A stretch of 64,000 nucleotides of DNA from Candidatus Saccharibacteria bacterium (GTDB taxonomy: Bacteria; Patescibacteriota; Saccharimonadia; Saccharimonadales; Saccharimonadaceae): positions 310,001 through 374,000 of the forward strand of contig CP064991.1 of the NCBI GenBank assembly GCA_016699895.1, given 5' to 3'. The position numbers and the translations under genes are program-made. The notes under the pieces are model-generated. The model ran no database searches. It saw nothing but the letters and a program-made list of their open reading frames with translations, and had not been told where the DNA came from. Positions 17,324 through 25,595 of this stretch are shown piece after piece. Positions within the stretch are counted from its first letter, which is position 1. Each line of letters starts with the position of its first letter.

Positions 17324-18551
17324 CGAGCACCAAATCGCCCTGTTCTAAATGGTGTTGCATCTTGTGCCACAATGCATCATTTAGCTCGGCCGATTCCACC
17401 ATCGACGAATCGCTCAAACTAGCGATTAAATCAGCCGGTGTGAGGACCTTCGGGGTACCCTCAACCAAATCGGTTCGTACCAAATAAGTCGGCACCCAAT
17501 AGACCTGGTCAGCTCCGATAAAAGCATCTGCGTAACCGCCATGCTGCATCAATTCTGCTTGACGCAGGTTCTGATGCGGCTGGTAGACCACAACAACACG
17601 GTCAGACAGCTCGCGAGCTTTTTCGATAGTGGCGGCAATTTCAGCCGGATGATGGGCGTAATCGCTATAGAGACCTTCTCTTAATTTTTCAAAACGGCGA
17701 TCAGATCCCGGGAAGGCAGCGATGATGTCTTTGATACGTTCTTCGTCAAAATCATCTAGAACCTGGCGCAAAGTTTCGAGTACTAGTTTGGCATTAGCCC
17801 GCATGGTTGCTCCAGCTAGCCGAATCTCCTGCGAGGAGACGGTGCCGTCCAGCACGGTTGAATCAGATTGCATAGAATCAAATTCTAAATAGTCGGCGGT
17901 TTGGCGCCACAGGACGGCGCGGTCACTCTGGCTAATAAATTGGCGAAAAGCCGCCCGGTAATCATCGACCGTTGGATAAATATCAGCGTGATCATAATCG
18001 ACTGACGGCAATAGACTCACTGCGGGACTAAAATGCAAGAAATTACGATTATATTCGTCGGCTTCGTACACGAAAAATCGTGAATGAGGGTCAAACTTGC
18101 CGCTAGGGCCAAACGATAGAGTAGATCCGACGGAATAGCTAACCGGCAAACCTAGCTGCTGGAGCGTCCACACCATTAGTGCGGTCGTCGTCGTCTTGCC
18201 GTGTGTACCGGCGATAGCAATCAGCTCTAAACCATGATCCTCGATAAATCTAGCGAGGAATTCGTCGCGCATGCTGGTATGAATATGGTGTGCGCGTGCA
18301 AAGACGAGCTCCGGGGCGTCGTCAGGTAGAGCCGACGTATAGACAAACCAGTCGATCGGTTGCTCCTGATGGACGCGTGTAATGTTCTCAGTCGATTGCT
18401 CGTAGCTAATAGTAACGCCGCGTGCCTCGAGCTCTCGTGATACGAGTGATGGATTTAGGTCTGAACCACGCACCAAATACCCAGCATCGAGTGCAATTTC
18501 TGCCAAGGGGCCGAGTCCGGCGCCGCCAATACCTGATACAAAGATGTTCAC
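17262..18551 (-). CDS. murC: UDP-N-acetylmuramate--L-alanine ligase (MurC type)
   Basis: The 429 aa Mur ligase has an N-terminal Rossmann domain (FVSGIGGAGLGPLAEIA, RGSDLNPS), the ATP loop AIAGTHGKTTTTALM, the EADEYNRNF region and SVDYDHADIYPT, and the C-terminal domain with DYAHHPAEIAATIEKAR and VYQPHQNLR. These fit MurC; the recycling ligase Mpl is the alternative, but with MurA and MurB in the same window MurC is more likely. The start is GTG, 7-8 nt after an extended -10 (TGC-TAGAAT on the minus strand), so the mRNA is probably leaderless. The 3' end overlaps trmB by 62 nt. Confidence 0.88.
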   Translation of the reverse strand: MNIFVSGIGGAGLGPLAEIALDAGYLVRGSDLNPSLVSRELEARGVTISYEQSTENITRVHQEQPIDWFVYTSALPDDAPELVFARAHHIHTSMRDEFLARFIEDHGLELIAIAGTHGKTTTTALMVWTLQQLGLPVSYSVGSTLSFGPSGKFDPHSRFFVYEADEYNRNFLHFSPAVSLLPSVDYDHADIYPTVDDYRAAFRQFISQSDRAVLWRQTADYLEFDSMQSDSTVLDGTVSSQEIRLAGATMRANAKLVLETLRQVLDDFDEERIKDIIAAFPGSDRRFEKLREGLYSDYAHHPAEIAATIEKARELSDRVVVVYQPHQNLRQAELMQHGGYADAFIGADQVYWVPTYLVRTDLVEGTPKVLTPADLIASLSDSSMVESAELNDALWHKMQHHLEQGDLVLVMGAGPIDGWLREQAQTAQN

Positions 18552-18589
18552 ACCATCAATTCTAGCATTTTATGGTATAATTTTCACTA

Positions 18590-19261
18590 ATGAAGGGGTG
18601 GAATTGGCGTGATAAAAAATATCAGAATCTGGGTCATGGTGACGCAGTCAAGCGTGATATTCATATTCTCAATTCCCTAAAGGGCGTCAAAATTTGGCAA
18701 ATGTTGGTATTGTTGCTGATTTTCTCGATGCTAGCCGCGGTATTTTTGCGTCTCAATAGTCTGGGTGCGCTGGATCTCTACGAGGATTTAAAAGCCGCTG
18801 ACAAAACGGGCGATATCGTCAAAGTCGAAAAAGCCGCCAAAAAACTCCAGAATTTCGTGGCCAGTCACATGAATAGCGCCGTGCCACGCTTGCCACTCCA
18901 GACTCTCTATGATCAAGCGGTCAACAAAGCGCTAGAGGCTGCGAAACCAGTGGATATTGATCAGACTCTCTATCAAAAAGTTACCGAGGAGTGTGCTTCG
19001 GCTTGGTACAATGGCGGCTCGAGGGCGCGCGCCAAATGTATTTCCGAAAAGATCGGTGCCAGCGGCGATAGCGGCTACGCCGAGGCTGAATCAATCACCC
19101 CGGACGCCTACTATATTGAATTTTCACCGACTCGTTGGAGTCTCGATGCGGCGGGCATCACGCTACTGGTGTGCTTTTTGCTGACGCTCGCGATCGTCTT
19201 GCGCCTCTTGACCGCTATAATCTTGCGCGTGATCCTAAAATTCAAATATCGTGCCCTCTGA
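18590..19261 (+). CDS. Two-pass membrane protein of unknown function
   Basis: 223 aa: a basic N-terminal region, a transmembrane helix (about residues 37-58), an extracytoplasmic helical domain of about 130 residues with two Cys (EECASAWYN, RAKCISEK), and a second helix (about 187-210) followed by a basic tail. Family not recognised. A TGG-TATAAT box ends 9 nt before the ATG; it lies back to back with murC. Confidence 0.65.
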   Translation: MKGWNWRDKKYQNLGHGDAVKRDIHILNSLKGVKIWQMLVLLLIFSMLAAVFLRLNSLGALDLYEDLKAADKTGDIVKVEKAAKKLQNFVASHMNSAVPRLPLQTLYDQAVNKALEAAKPVDIDQTLYQKVTEECASAWYNGGSRARAKCISEKIGASGDSGYAEAESITPDAYYIEFSPTRWSLDAAGITLLVCFLLTLAIVLRLLTAIILRVILKFKYRAL

Positions 19262-19293
19262 TAACGTTTCCTCCGAAAATCTGAAAATAGGGG

Positions 19294-19320
19294 TTGACAG
19301 GGAGAGATAGGTGCTGTAAT
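19294..19320 (+). promoter_or_regulatory. Promoter of the small protein at 19354
   Basis: TTGACA, about 15 nt, then TGTAAT. The consensus -35, strong SD and strong terminator suggest high expression. Confidence 0.55.
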
Positions 19321-19353
19321 CTGGGGTATGTAAGTAAAGTAAGGAGGACAATT

Positions 19354-19563
19354 ATGGCAACTTACACACACACTAACTCTAAGGGGGTTGAATACTTTTT
19401 GCATTACAAGGACGTCGTTTTGCGCGGTGGCCGTGAGCAACGTATCTACTTCTTTGCCAAAGTTGAAGGCGGCAAAGGTACCCCAACTGAATTGCCAGCA
19501 GGCTACGAAGTTGTTGAAAACCCACGCAACGGTTTCTTGACTATCAAAAAGACGAGGAAATAG
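19354..19563 (+). CDS. Small basic protein of unknown function, probably highly expressed
   Basis: 69 aa, rich in Lys, Gly and aromatic residues (YTHTNSKGVEYFLHYKD, GGREQRIYFFAK, GYEVVENPRNGFLTIKK). It looks like a compact beta domain. I do not recognise a named family, but the gene has all signs of a well-expressed unit: consensus -35, SD AAGGAGGA at 19341, and a perfect 9-bp terminator hairpin right after it. No membrane segment or signal peptide. Confidence 0.75.
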   Translation: MATYTHTNSKGVEYFLHYKDVVLRGGREQRIYFFAKVEGGKGTPTELPAGYEVVENPRNGFLTIKKTRK

Positions 19564-19586
19564 TCAACATTTCTAGCTTTTAGACG

Positions 19587-19612
19587 ACGCGTCTCTCCGG
19601 AGACGCGTTTTT
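19587..19612 (+). terminator. Rho-independent terminator of the small protein gene
   Basis: ACGCGTCTC and GAGACGCGT form a perfect 9-bp stem around a TCCG tetraloop, followed by T5. Confidence 0.9.
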
Positions 19613-19637
19613 GGTTGATTTTTTATAGAATTTATGC

Positions 19638-19643
19638 TATAAT
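19638..19643 (+). promoter_or_regulatory. Extended -10 box of the gene at 19650
   Basis: TGC-TATAAT, ending 7 nt before the ATG: leaderless architecture. Confidence 0.6.
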
Positions 19644-19649
19644 AAGGAT

Positions 19650-20150
19650 ATGACAAAGGTTAAATGGCAAACCAGTCACACCTCGGAGCGTGGTCTACAA
19701 CTGCGCAAGATGATTGATGCCCTTGGCGTGTCGCGCCGATACAAGCCGCAGATCAGCCCAATGGGTCGGATTGCCTGCGAGGCGTGTCCTTTCCGAGATA
19801 GCTGCGATCTGGATACTAAAAATGGTCGACCATATGGCCACTTGGCAGTTATTTTGACCAAGGGCACTCCTCATTTCCCAGATAGTGCAAAGAATCGCCG
19901 TCATTTTCGGGACAACCTTGACGACCCTGTGATTGATACAGATAAAACACCCTGCGCCGATCTGTTGCTCAGTTCTGCGGCGCTCAAAAAGCAACAAAAT
20001 CAGCAACAGGCGTTAGATCCAAACATGGGGTCGAAGGCAAAAACTTATAGCGTCGTACTAGATTTTCCGATAACTGAGACTTTCGATCATCCGCCGACAC
20101 AAGATGAGGTCGATCGAGCGACTGATCGTTATTACAATTCTCTACAATAA
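19650..20150 (+). CDS. Cys-rich-motif cytoplasmic protein of unknown function
   Basis: 166 aa with a compact cysteine cluster near residues 43-52 (CEACPFRDSC) that could bind zinc or an iron-sulphur cluster, and another Cys in TPCADLL. The rest is polar; the C-terminal part is rich in Asp and Gln. No signal peptide or membrane helix. I do not recognise a family. The gene has its own extended -10 and leaderless start and ends just before the tRNA on the opposite strand. Confidence 0.65.
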   Translation: MTKVKWQTSHTSERGLQLRKMIDALGVSRRYKPQISPMGRIACEACPFRDSCDLDTKNGRPYGHLAVILTKGTPHFPDSAKNRRHFRDNLDDPVIDTDKTPCADLLLSSAALKKQQNQQQALDPNMGSKAKTYSVVLDFPITETFDHPPTQDEVDRATDRYYNSLQ

Positions 20151-20154
20151 TGTC

Positions 20155-20230
20155 TGGTCGGGGCGGCTGGGTTCGAACCAGCGACCAATCGGTTATGAGC
20201 CGACTGCTCTAACCCCTGAGCTACGCCCCG
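20155..20230 (-). tRNA. tRNA with CAT anticodon, probably tRNA-Ile2
   Basis: CGGGGCG pairs with CGCCCCG; the anticodon stem GTCGG/CCGAT encloses CTCATAA; the T arm is GCTGG-TTCGAAC-CCAGC; CCA is encoded. The anticodon arm and the variable loop TGGTC resemble bacterial tRNA-Ile2, whose C34 is changed to lysidine by TilS (encoded at 33935). The initiator and an elongator Met tRNA are present elsewhere in the window, which supports this. Confidence 0.75.
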
Positions 20231-20285
20231 AACACGGACTATTATACTACAAGTTAACGCCGCCACTCTTTGGCTGTTATTGTGT

Positions 20286-20291
20286 TATAAT
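20286..20291 (+). promoter_or_regulatory. Extended -10 box of the ftsB-like gene
   Basis: TGT-TATAAT, ending 7 nt before the ATG at 20298. Confidence 0.6.
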
Positions 20292-20297
20292 AACCAC

Positions 20298-20702
20298 ATG
20301 CGTTTATTTGCTGGTTTTTCGGATATAAAAAAACATCTCACCCTAGAAAACATCGCACTCATGATCGCGATGCTGCTAGCGCTCAGTTGGGCGTGGTCGA
20401 CAATTAATGTTTTGACGAAAAACTACGATCTCGAAAAACAAGTCCAGCAGGCTCGATTAGACAACCAAGTCATGGAGTTACAGAACGAGAATCTGCGACT
20501 CCAGCAGGCCTATTACCAGACGGATGAATTCCTTGAGTTGCAGGCAAGGGCGCTCCTCAACAAAGCCAAGCCCGGCGAACACCTGGTGATATTGCCGCAT
20601 TCCGATAATACGAGCGGTAGCACGACAGACGCCACGTCTCTGGTGGTTGAAAAGTCTAATTTCGAGCAATGGATGGATTTCCTGTTTGGGCGGCAATCAT
20701 AG
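20298..20702 (+). CDS. FtsB/DivIC-like septum formation protein
   Basis: 134 aa: a short cytoplasmic N-terminus, one transmembrane helix (about residues 20-40) and a coiled coil (about 45-75, EKQVQQARLDNQVMELQNENLRLQQ) followed by a short domain with ELQARALLNKAKPGEHLVILP. This is the FtsB/DivIC layout, where the protein links cell division enzymes in the periplasmic space. Similarity is from architecture, so the assignment is moderate. A pseudopilin gene follows after 21 nt. Confidence 0.75.
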   Translation: MRLFAGFSDIKKHLTLENIALMIAMLLALSWAWSTINVLTKNYDLEKQVQQARLDNQVMELQNENLRLQQAYYQTDEFLELQARALLNKAKPGEHLVILPHSDNTSGSTTDATSLVVEKSNFEQWMDFLFGRQS

Positions 20703-20723
20703 ATGTGCTACAATGGAAAAATC

Positions 20724-21167
20724 ATGAAAAAACAGGCGGGGTTTACGGCGATTGAGCTAGTGGTGTCATTCATTGTGTTGGTAACACTAGCGGTGTTCTT
20801 TGTCATCCAACGAGGCAATATGGAAACGGCAGCGCGCGATCAAACGAGGAAAACTGCCGTCAATGCTATGTATTATGGTCTGACCGAGGTCTATTACCAA
20901 CAAAACAAATACTATCCCGAGACGATTTCGCGCGACACCTTGCCATCGGTTGATCCAACATTATTTACTGATCCAGACGGATTTACCCTAGATGGCAATA
21001 AATGTACCTACACCGATTTTGATGATCAGCAGGCGGTGGATGGTGATTGCAACTATCGCTATACGCCGAGTGATTGCGATAGCGACGGCCATTGCCAGCA
21101 GTTCAAGCTGACGGCCGACCTAGAAGCCGAAGCTGACTATACCAAGACATCACCTAGCTCTAATTAG
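20724..21167 (+). CDS. Prepilin-like (pseudopilin) protein
   Basis: 147 aa with a class III prepilin start: KKQAG then FTAIELVVSFIVLVTLAVFFV, Glu at +5. The globular part contains GNKCTYTDF, DGDCNYRY and DCDSDGHCQQF, which could form disulphides or bind calcium as in some pseudopilins. The ATG at 20724 lies 10 nt after TGC-TACAAT. It ends overlapping the convergent PH-domain gene by 4 nt. Together with the pilin gene at 9 it points to a type IV pilus, used by related organisms for attachment and DNA uptake (comEC is at 55611). Confidence 0.8.
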   Translation: MKKQAGFTAIELVVSFIVLVTLAVFFVIQRGNMETAARDQTRKTAVNAMYYGLTEVYYQQNKYYPETISRDTLPSVDPTLFTDPDGFTLDGNKCTYTDFDDQQAVDGDCNYRYTPSDCDSDGHCQQFKLTADLEAEADYTKTSPSSN

Positions 21168-21919
21168 TGTTTATATTTAGTCGGTTCGCCCTCGTCGACG
21201 GCTTGGACTACTCGGTTTACGATCTGGAATTGTCCGCTAGGATCACGTACAAAATTGAAACGATACGTATGTTCATCGCCGACAGTACTGAGGCGGATCG
21301 AGCCGTAATTGAGCAATGTTTGCAAAACACCGCTCTGGGTGTAGCTACAGTCCTCGATATGTTCTAGCTCTACATTCTGATTCATGCGCGAAAAGGGTGA
21401 AACCTGAACGTTGGCAATAACTCGTTCGTTAGTGACAATGAAATAGTTCTGGTTATAGACATAGGTCGCGATGAGTCCACCAATAAAGCAGGTAACTGCC
21501 AGCGAAAAGCCAATCAATAGTACATATGGACTGTTGACTGTGATCTGCGATACGAGAACGGTCGTGATAATAAAGGCCAAGAATGCGCCACAGACTACCA
21601 TCCAGATCAGGACGAGACCGACGATTGATCGTTCGACATCAATGACAACGAACTCATTCGGTCCAACATCGAGCTCCGGATAGTTCGCAACTGATTCGCC
21701 GTGCTTTTGTTCTAGCTCTGGCGGCTTTGTTTCAGGTTCACTAGCAGGGGCTTGTTCTATGCTGGGCAAAGATGTGGGTTCGGGAGCGGCCGTCGTTTCG
21801 GGCGCGGCAGGAGGTGGCGTCTGGCTTGGCGCTGGTTCGCTCGCTGACTCCGGATGGTAGTACAGCGGTCGGCCCTCTGCGTCGTAGGCGACGGGCCTGT
21901 CGTCTGGCTGCTCCTCCAT
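21164..21919 (-). CDS. Membrane protein with bacterial PH (bPH2-like) domain
   Basis: About 251 aa. The first 90 residues are Pro/Glu/Ala/Ser rich and probably disordered. Two transmembrane helices follow (about residues 103-128 and 136-158), then a PH-like domain (YFIVTNERVIANVQVSPFSRMNQNVEL...EDCSYTQSG...GSIRLSTVGDE). The domain family has no catalytic role and is thought to bind proteins or lipids at the membrane. The start MEEQPDD was chosen because it follows a TACAAT box at about 10 nt; the frame is open 7 codons further. Confidence 0.75.
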   Translation of the reverse strand: MEEQPDDRPVAYDAEGRPLYYHPESASEPAPSQTPPPAAPETTAAPEPTSLPSIEQAPASEPETKPPELEQKHGESVANYPELDVGPNEFVVIDVERSIVGLVLIWMVVCGAFLAFIITTVLVSQITVNSPYVLLIGFSLAVTCFIGGLIATYVYNQNYFIVTNERVIANVQVSPFSRMNQNVELEHIEDCSYTQSGVLQTLLNYGSIRLSTVGDEHTYRFNFVRDPSGQFQIVNRVVQAVDEGEPTKYKH

Positions 21920-21984
21920 AGTGCTACTATTGTATAACAAGCCGACCTAAAACGCCAAACCTTGCGGCTGGCTGATGATTTGTA

Positions 21985-21990
21985 TACAAT
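21985..21990 (+). promoter_or_regulatory. -10 box of the lamin-tail surface protein gene
   Basis: TACAAT ends 7 nt before the ATG at 21997; TG lies four nt upstream. Leaderless architecture. Confidence 0.5.
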
Positions 21991-21996
21991 GGATTA

Positions 21997-23772
21997 ATGA
22001 AAAAGCTCGCGCTTATTCTGCTAGCGGTGCTGATAGTAATCAGTCTACCAACCCCTGCGCGAGCCGAAACCCTTGATACTTGTAATAGTTTTCAGATTAC
22101 GGAAATCGGTGCGAATCTACAGGATCAATTTATTGAACTATTCAATTGCAGCGCTACCGAACAAAATCTAATTGGTTATTCAATAACAACACAATATGGC
22201 AGCAGCACGACGAGCTATACGTTCCAGTCAGAAGTATTAGTTCAACCGGGCGCGTATCATGCCTTGTTTTTGGCTAGCGCCACCGAACTGAAATTGACAA
22301 AAAACCCGACAGGCAGTCCGCGACAGGTTCAGCTCATCGATACGGGCAAATTGGTAGTCGACAGCATGTCGTATGGATCTCAAAAGGAAGGTTTGTCTTG
22401 GTCGCTGATTGATAGTGTATGGCAGGGCGCCAAACCAACTCCTGGGCAAGCTAACATTATAATTATCGAGCCTCCAGATGAAGAAGAAACAGACCCACCC
22501 GAAGATCCGAAGACCAATCCAGACTGCGAAAATCTGAAAATAACCGAGGTTGGCGCTTATCCGGGGAGTGGAAAATATGGTAGACAGTTTATAGAACTCA
22601 GCAATGTTTCTACGCAACCTATCGATCTCAAAGGTTGCCAGATTATGACCAATCGCAGCAAAACTCACTATTTTGAATTTGGTACCGAAACATTGAAACC
22701 GAGTGAAATGAGGATTTTATTTATCGACGAAACTGACGGGTTGCTGCTCTCTAAAACGGTAGCCGGCGTGGTGTATGTACTATCGAGCGACGGCGCGACT
22801 GAGCTAGATGTGCAGGTCTATCCTGAACTAAAAGCTGGTACGTCGTGGTGGAAAATAGGCGAGGACTGGCAGGTTTCCAAACAACCGAGTCCTGGCGCAT
22901 TAAATATGTTGCCGCCGATTAACTATTGCGACGGTATAAAATTATCTGAAATCGGCGCCAACATCGACGACCAGTTCGTTGAAATTGTAAATGTTAGCGA
23001 TCAGGCGGTCAATTTAGACGGATGTCAGCTGATGACGAACCGTAGTACCACTAGCTATTTCGAATTTAACAACGAGACACTGGCACCTAGCAATTTCCGG
23101 GTTATTAAAATTAGCAATACGCCGCTAGCTCTCACTAAAACCACGACCGGTGCGGTGTATATCTACAGTTCCGACGGCGAGTTGGAGGTGGATAGTACCG
23201 CTTATTCCGATCTCGACAAATACACCTCGTGGTCGTTGATTGATGGCGAATGGGTGCAAACTTATGCCGTGACGCCGGGATCTAATAATATATTCCAGGA
23301 ATACTTAACCTGCCAAGATGGTTATTACCGAAACCTGGAAACTGGTCGATGCAATAAAGTTGCTGTGATTGCAGCTGTTAAGGCTTGCGCAGCCGGGTAT
23401 TATCGAAATGAGCTAACGAATCGCTGTCGCAAAATCGCTACCACATCAACCCTCACGCCCTGCAAAGAGGGCCAAGAGCGCAATCCCGAAACCAATCGTT
23501 GCCGAAATATTGCGACAACGATTTCGACCTTGAAGCCTTGTGCTGATGGCTACGAACGGAATGCAGAGACCAATCGATGTCGCAAAATTGTCGCCTCGGC
23601 GGCAGGTCGATTTGCCGTTGAAGCTGGGCCACCCTCGAGCGCTAGCGGACAATTGCTACTGGCGGCGATTGGCGTAGCGACTGCAACGGCTGGGATATTG
23701 CTGTTTCAATACAAAATGGAAATCGGTCAGTTCATACGCAAACTCCGCACGCAATTTACAACTGCTCGATAG
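21997..23772 (+). CDS. Surface protein with three lamin-tail domains and four Cys repeats
   Basis: 591 aa. A signal peptide (residues 1-23) is followed by three lamin-tail-like domains at about 27-150, 175-305 and 309-425 (ITEIGANLQDQFIELFN, ITEVGAYPGSGKYGRQFIELSN, LSEIGANIDDQFVEIVN). A Pro/Glu/Asp-rich linker separates the first two. Then come four short repeats with the pattern C-x2-G-x2-RN-x2-T-x-RC (about 436-530), a hydrophobic helix (about 550-570) and a basic tail. It is anchored with the bulk outside. Lamin-tail domains occur in bacterial surface proteins and extracellular nucleases, here without a nuclease domain. Adhesion to the host cell is a guess. Confidence 0.85.
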   Translation: MKKLALILLAVLIVISLPTPARAETLDTCNSFQITEIGANLQDQFIELFNCSATEQNLIGYSITTQYGSSTTSYTFQSEVLVQPGAYHALFLASATELKLTKNPTGSPRQVQLIDTGKLVVDSMSYGSQKEGLSWSLIDSVWQGAKPTPGQANIIIIEPPDEEETDPPEDPKTNPDCENLKITEVGAYPGSGKYGRQFIELSNVSTQPIDLKGCQIMTNRSKTHYFEFGTETLKPSEMRILFIDETDGLLLSKTVAGVVYVLSSDGATELDVQVYPELKAGTSWWKIGEDWQVSKQPSPGALNMLPPINYCDGIKLSEIGANIDDQFVEIVNVSDQAVNLDGCQLMTNRSTTSYFEFNNETLAPSNFRVIKISNTPLALTKTTTGAVYIYSSDGELEVDSTAYSDLDKYTSWSLIDGEWVQTYAVTPGSNNIFQEYLTCQDGYYRNLETGRCNKVAVIAAVKACAAGYYRNELTNRCRKIATTSTLTPCKEGQERNPETNRCRNIATTISTLKPCADGYERNAETNRCRKIVASAAGRFAVEAGPPSSASGQLLLAAIGVATATAGILLFQYKMEIGQFIRKLRTQFTTAR

Positions 23773-23779
23773 AGCGTGG

Positions 23780-23785
23780 TAGAAT
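23780..23785 (+). promoter_or_regulatory. Extended -10 box of ruvC
   Basis: TGG-TAGAAT ends 7 nt before the ruvC ATG at 23792, predicting a leaderless mRNA. Confidence 0.6.
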
Positions 23786-23791
23786 TGGTGC

Positions 23792-24271
23792 ATGCGAATC
23801 ATCGGAATTGATCCAGGCACTGGTATATTGGGCTTTGGCGTTATAGATGTTATAAAAGGCAAGCCATCTGTGATGGTCGATGCGGGTGTTGTTACGACGC
23901 CGGCACATACGCCGCTGACCGAGCGTCTCGTCGATATCTACGATAGTTTGACCGAGATTATTCGAGAGACCAAACCGGACGTTATGTCGATTGAGAAACT
24001 ATTTTTTGCCCGAAATATTACGACGGCAATGAGTGTGTCGCATGCCCGCGGTGTCGCTATGTTAGCTGGCGCCAAGGCGAGTTTACCGGTATTTGAATAT
24101 ACGCCGCTCCAGATTAAACAGACCTTGACAGGCTATGGTCGAGCGGATAAAAAGCAAATTCAGGAGATGGTGCGGATCCATCTGAATCTAAAGACCGCAC
24201 CAAAACCAGACGACTGCGCCGACGCACTTGCCGCGGCGATTACCCACGATATGATGACGCGAGTCAGTTGA
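23792..24271 (+). CDS. ruvC: Holliday junction endonuclease RuvC
   Basis: 159 aa. The enzyme cuts Holliday junctions as a dimer. The RNase H-type acidic residues are in place: Asp7 (IGIDPGTGILGFGVI), a Glu in MSIEKLFFARN, and two Asp in KPDDCADALAAAITH. YTPLQIKQTLTGYGRADKKQIQEMV is a typical RuvC stretch. Length matches the family. ruvA follows 350 nt downstream, with an opposite-strand gene between them; ruvB is not in the window. Confidence 0.96.
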   Translation: MRIIGIDPGTGILGFGVIDVIKGKPSVMVDAGVVTTPAHTPLTERLVDIYDSLTEIIRETKPDVMSIEKLFFARNITTAMSVSHARGVAMLAGAKASLPVFEYTPLQIKQTLTGYGRADKKQIQEMVRIHLNLKTAPKPDDCADALAAAITHDMMTRVS

Positions 24272-24282
24272 TTCTATAAAAA

Positions 24283-24516
24283 CTATTTCTTTTTTGCAGA
24301 AGCTTTTTTAGCTGGGATGAGCAGTAAGACTACAAAGATGATCCAGAGCACAATCGATAGCATTGTAAACCAGGCGAGCAGAACCTGGCTGATACCTAAT
24401 TGATCGAAATAAAGATTCCCTAGGTTCGCATGGTTCATCAGATACAACCCTGCAATATTTGCCACTATACCCGACACAGCAGCGAAGAACCCTATAATAT
24501 GTTTGGCTGTTTTCAT
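24283..24516 (-). CDS. Two-helix small membrane protein
   Basis: 77 aa from the ATG at 24516, which has GGAGGG upstream. Two hydrophobic segments (about residues 5-25 and 41-65) and a Lys-rich cytoplasmic tail (PAKKASAKKK). Family not recognised. It lies between ruvC and ruvA on the other strand. Confidence 0.6.
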   Translation of the reverse strand: MKTAKHIIGFFAAVSGIVANIAGLYLMNHANLGNLYFDQLGISQVLLAWFTMLSIVLWIIFVVLLLIPAKKASAKKK

Positions 24517-24605
24517 AACCCTCCTTATAATCATTTAGCTCTATGGTCTAATTGTAACTTAGCGGTAGCATGGTGTCAAGTTAATATTACAACAGATTTC
24601 CGTGT

Positions 24606-24611
24606 TAAAAT
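24606..24611 (+). promoter_or_regulatory. Extended -10 box of ruvA
   Basis: TGT-TAAAAT ends 7 nt before the ATG at 24618, predicting a leaderless mRNA. Confidence 0.6.
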
Positions 24612-24617
24612 AGTCCT

Positions 24618-25202
24618 ATGATTGCATTTGTAAATGGTAGAGTGATAGAAAAGCTTTCCGGTTCCGTCGTTGTCGACGTCGGGGGCCTGGGCTATGAGGT
24701 GCAGCTCGCCGCGACTGATTTTGAGCGAGCGAATTTGGATAGTGAGGCAAAGTTTTATACGTATCATCACGTTCGTGAACAGGCTGAGGATCTCTATGGC
24801 TTTTCGACCCTGGCGGCGAAACGGTTGTTCGAGCTACTAATAACGGTTCAGGGCGTAGGTCCAAAAGCTGCCCTGGCGATTCTGAGTCTCGGTGAGGCCG
24901 AGTCGGTTCGTAGCGCCATTGCCAGTGCTGACGTGGCGTTTATCGCTCGGGCGGCCGGTGTCGGCAAAAAGACCGCCGAACGAGTGACGGTTGACCTACG
25001 CGACAAAGTCGGCGCATCGACCTATGTACCAGGTCACGACCCTGCGACTGGAGCGATTTCGAATTTGGCGGGCGATGAGGCGCTCGACGCATTGATGGCT
25101 CTCGGCTACAATTTAGCCGAGGCAACGCAGGCGCTAGCCGGCATCGATCCGAGCTTGCCAACGGCGAAACGCGTTTCGGAGGCGCTAAAGGATAGGAAAT
25201 AG
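24618..25202 (+). CDS. ruvA: Holliday junction branch migration protein RuvA
   Basis: 194 aa. RuvA binds the four-way junction and loads the RuvB motor. The N-terminal OB fold (FVNGRVIEKLSGSVVVDVGGLGYEVQL), the helix-hairpin-helix pair (LITVQGVGPKAALAILS and AGVGKKTAERVTVDLRDK) and the C-terminal RuvB-binding domain (ALDALMALGYNLAEATQALAGI) are all present. The tsaB-like gene follows after 3 nt. Confidence 0.96.
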   Translation: MIAFVNGRVIEKLSGSVVVDVGGLGYEVQLAATDFERANLDSEAKFYTYHHVREQAEDLYGFSTLAAKRLFELLITVQGVGPKAALAILSLGEAESVRSAIASADVAFIARAAGVGKKTAERVTVDLRDKVGASTYVPGHDPATGAISNLAGDEALDALMALGYNLAEATQALAGIDPSLPTAKRVSEALKDRK

Positions 25203-25205
25203 TAT

Positions 25206-25589
25206 ATGTATGTAGCAATTAGAACTGATACGAGCGATACAGAAATTTATCGGCTTGACGAAAATGGCAAAATCGAGCAACAGAAACTCTGGCCGGCTGG
25301 GCGGACATTGGCGCGTGATTTGCCGGGTGAAATTGATGGGCTAATCGACGGCAAATATAGTGACGTAACGGGGATAATCGTATTCAAAGGCCCGGGTAGC
25401 TTTACGGGTCTACGGATCGGTATTACGGTAGCGAATGCGCTGGCTTATGCGGAAAATATTCCGATTATTGGGACGAACGGCGAGGACTGGCTAAAATCTG
25501 GTCTAACACAGCTCGCTAGTGGCGCGGACGACAAGATTGTTTTGCCGGAATACGGCGCGCCGGCTACTATTACTGCGCCAAAAAAATAA
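25206..25589 (+). CDS. tsaB: Short TsaB-like protein (t6A synthesis)
   Basis: 127 aa, where TsaB is usually about 220-230 aa. It keeps the N-terminal ASKHA-type lobe with the hallmark FKGPGSFTGLRIGITVANALAYA and the start RTDTSDTEIYRL. The C-terminal lobe is reduced to about 40 residues ending in a Lys tail. In the TsaB-TsaD pair the N-terminal lobe forms the dimer interface, so a minimal TsaB may still support TsaD. The partner enzyme TsaC is present as a fusion at 16055. Three nt separate it from ruvA, so it is in that operon. Confidence 0.85.
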   Translation: MYVAIRTDTSDTEIYRLDENGKIEQQKLWPAGRTLARDLPGEIDGLIDGKYSDVTGIIVFKGPGSFTGLRIGITVANALAYAENIPIIGTNGEDWLKSGLTQLASGADDKIVLPEYGAPATITAPKK

Positions 25590-25595
25590 TAGTGC

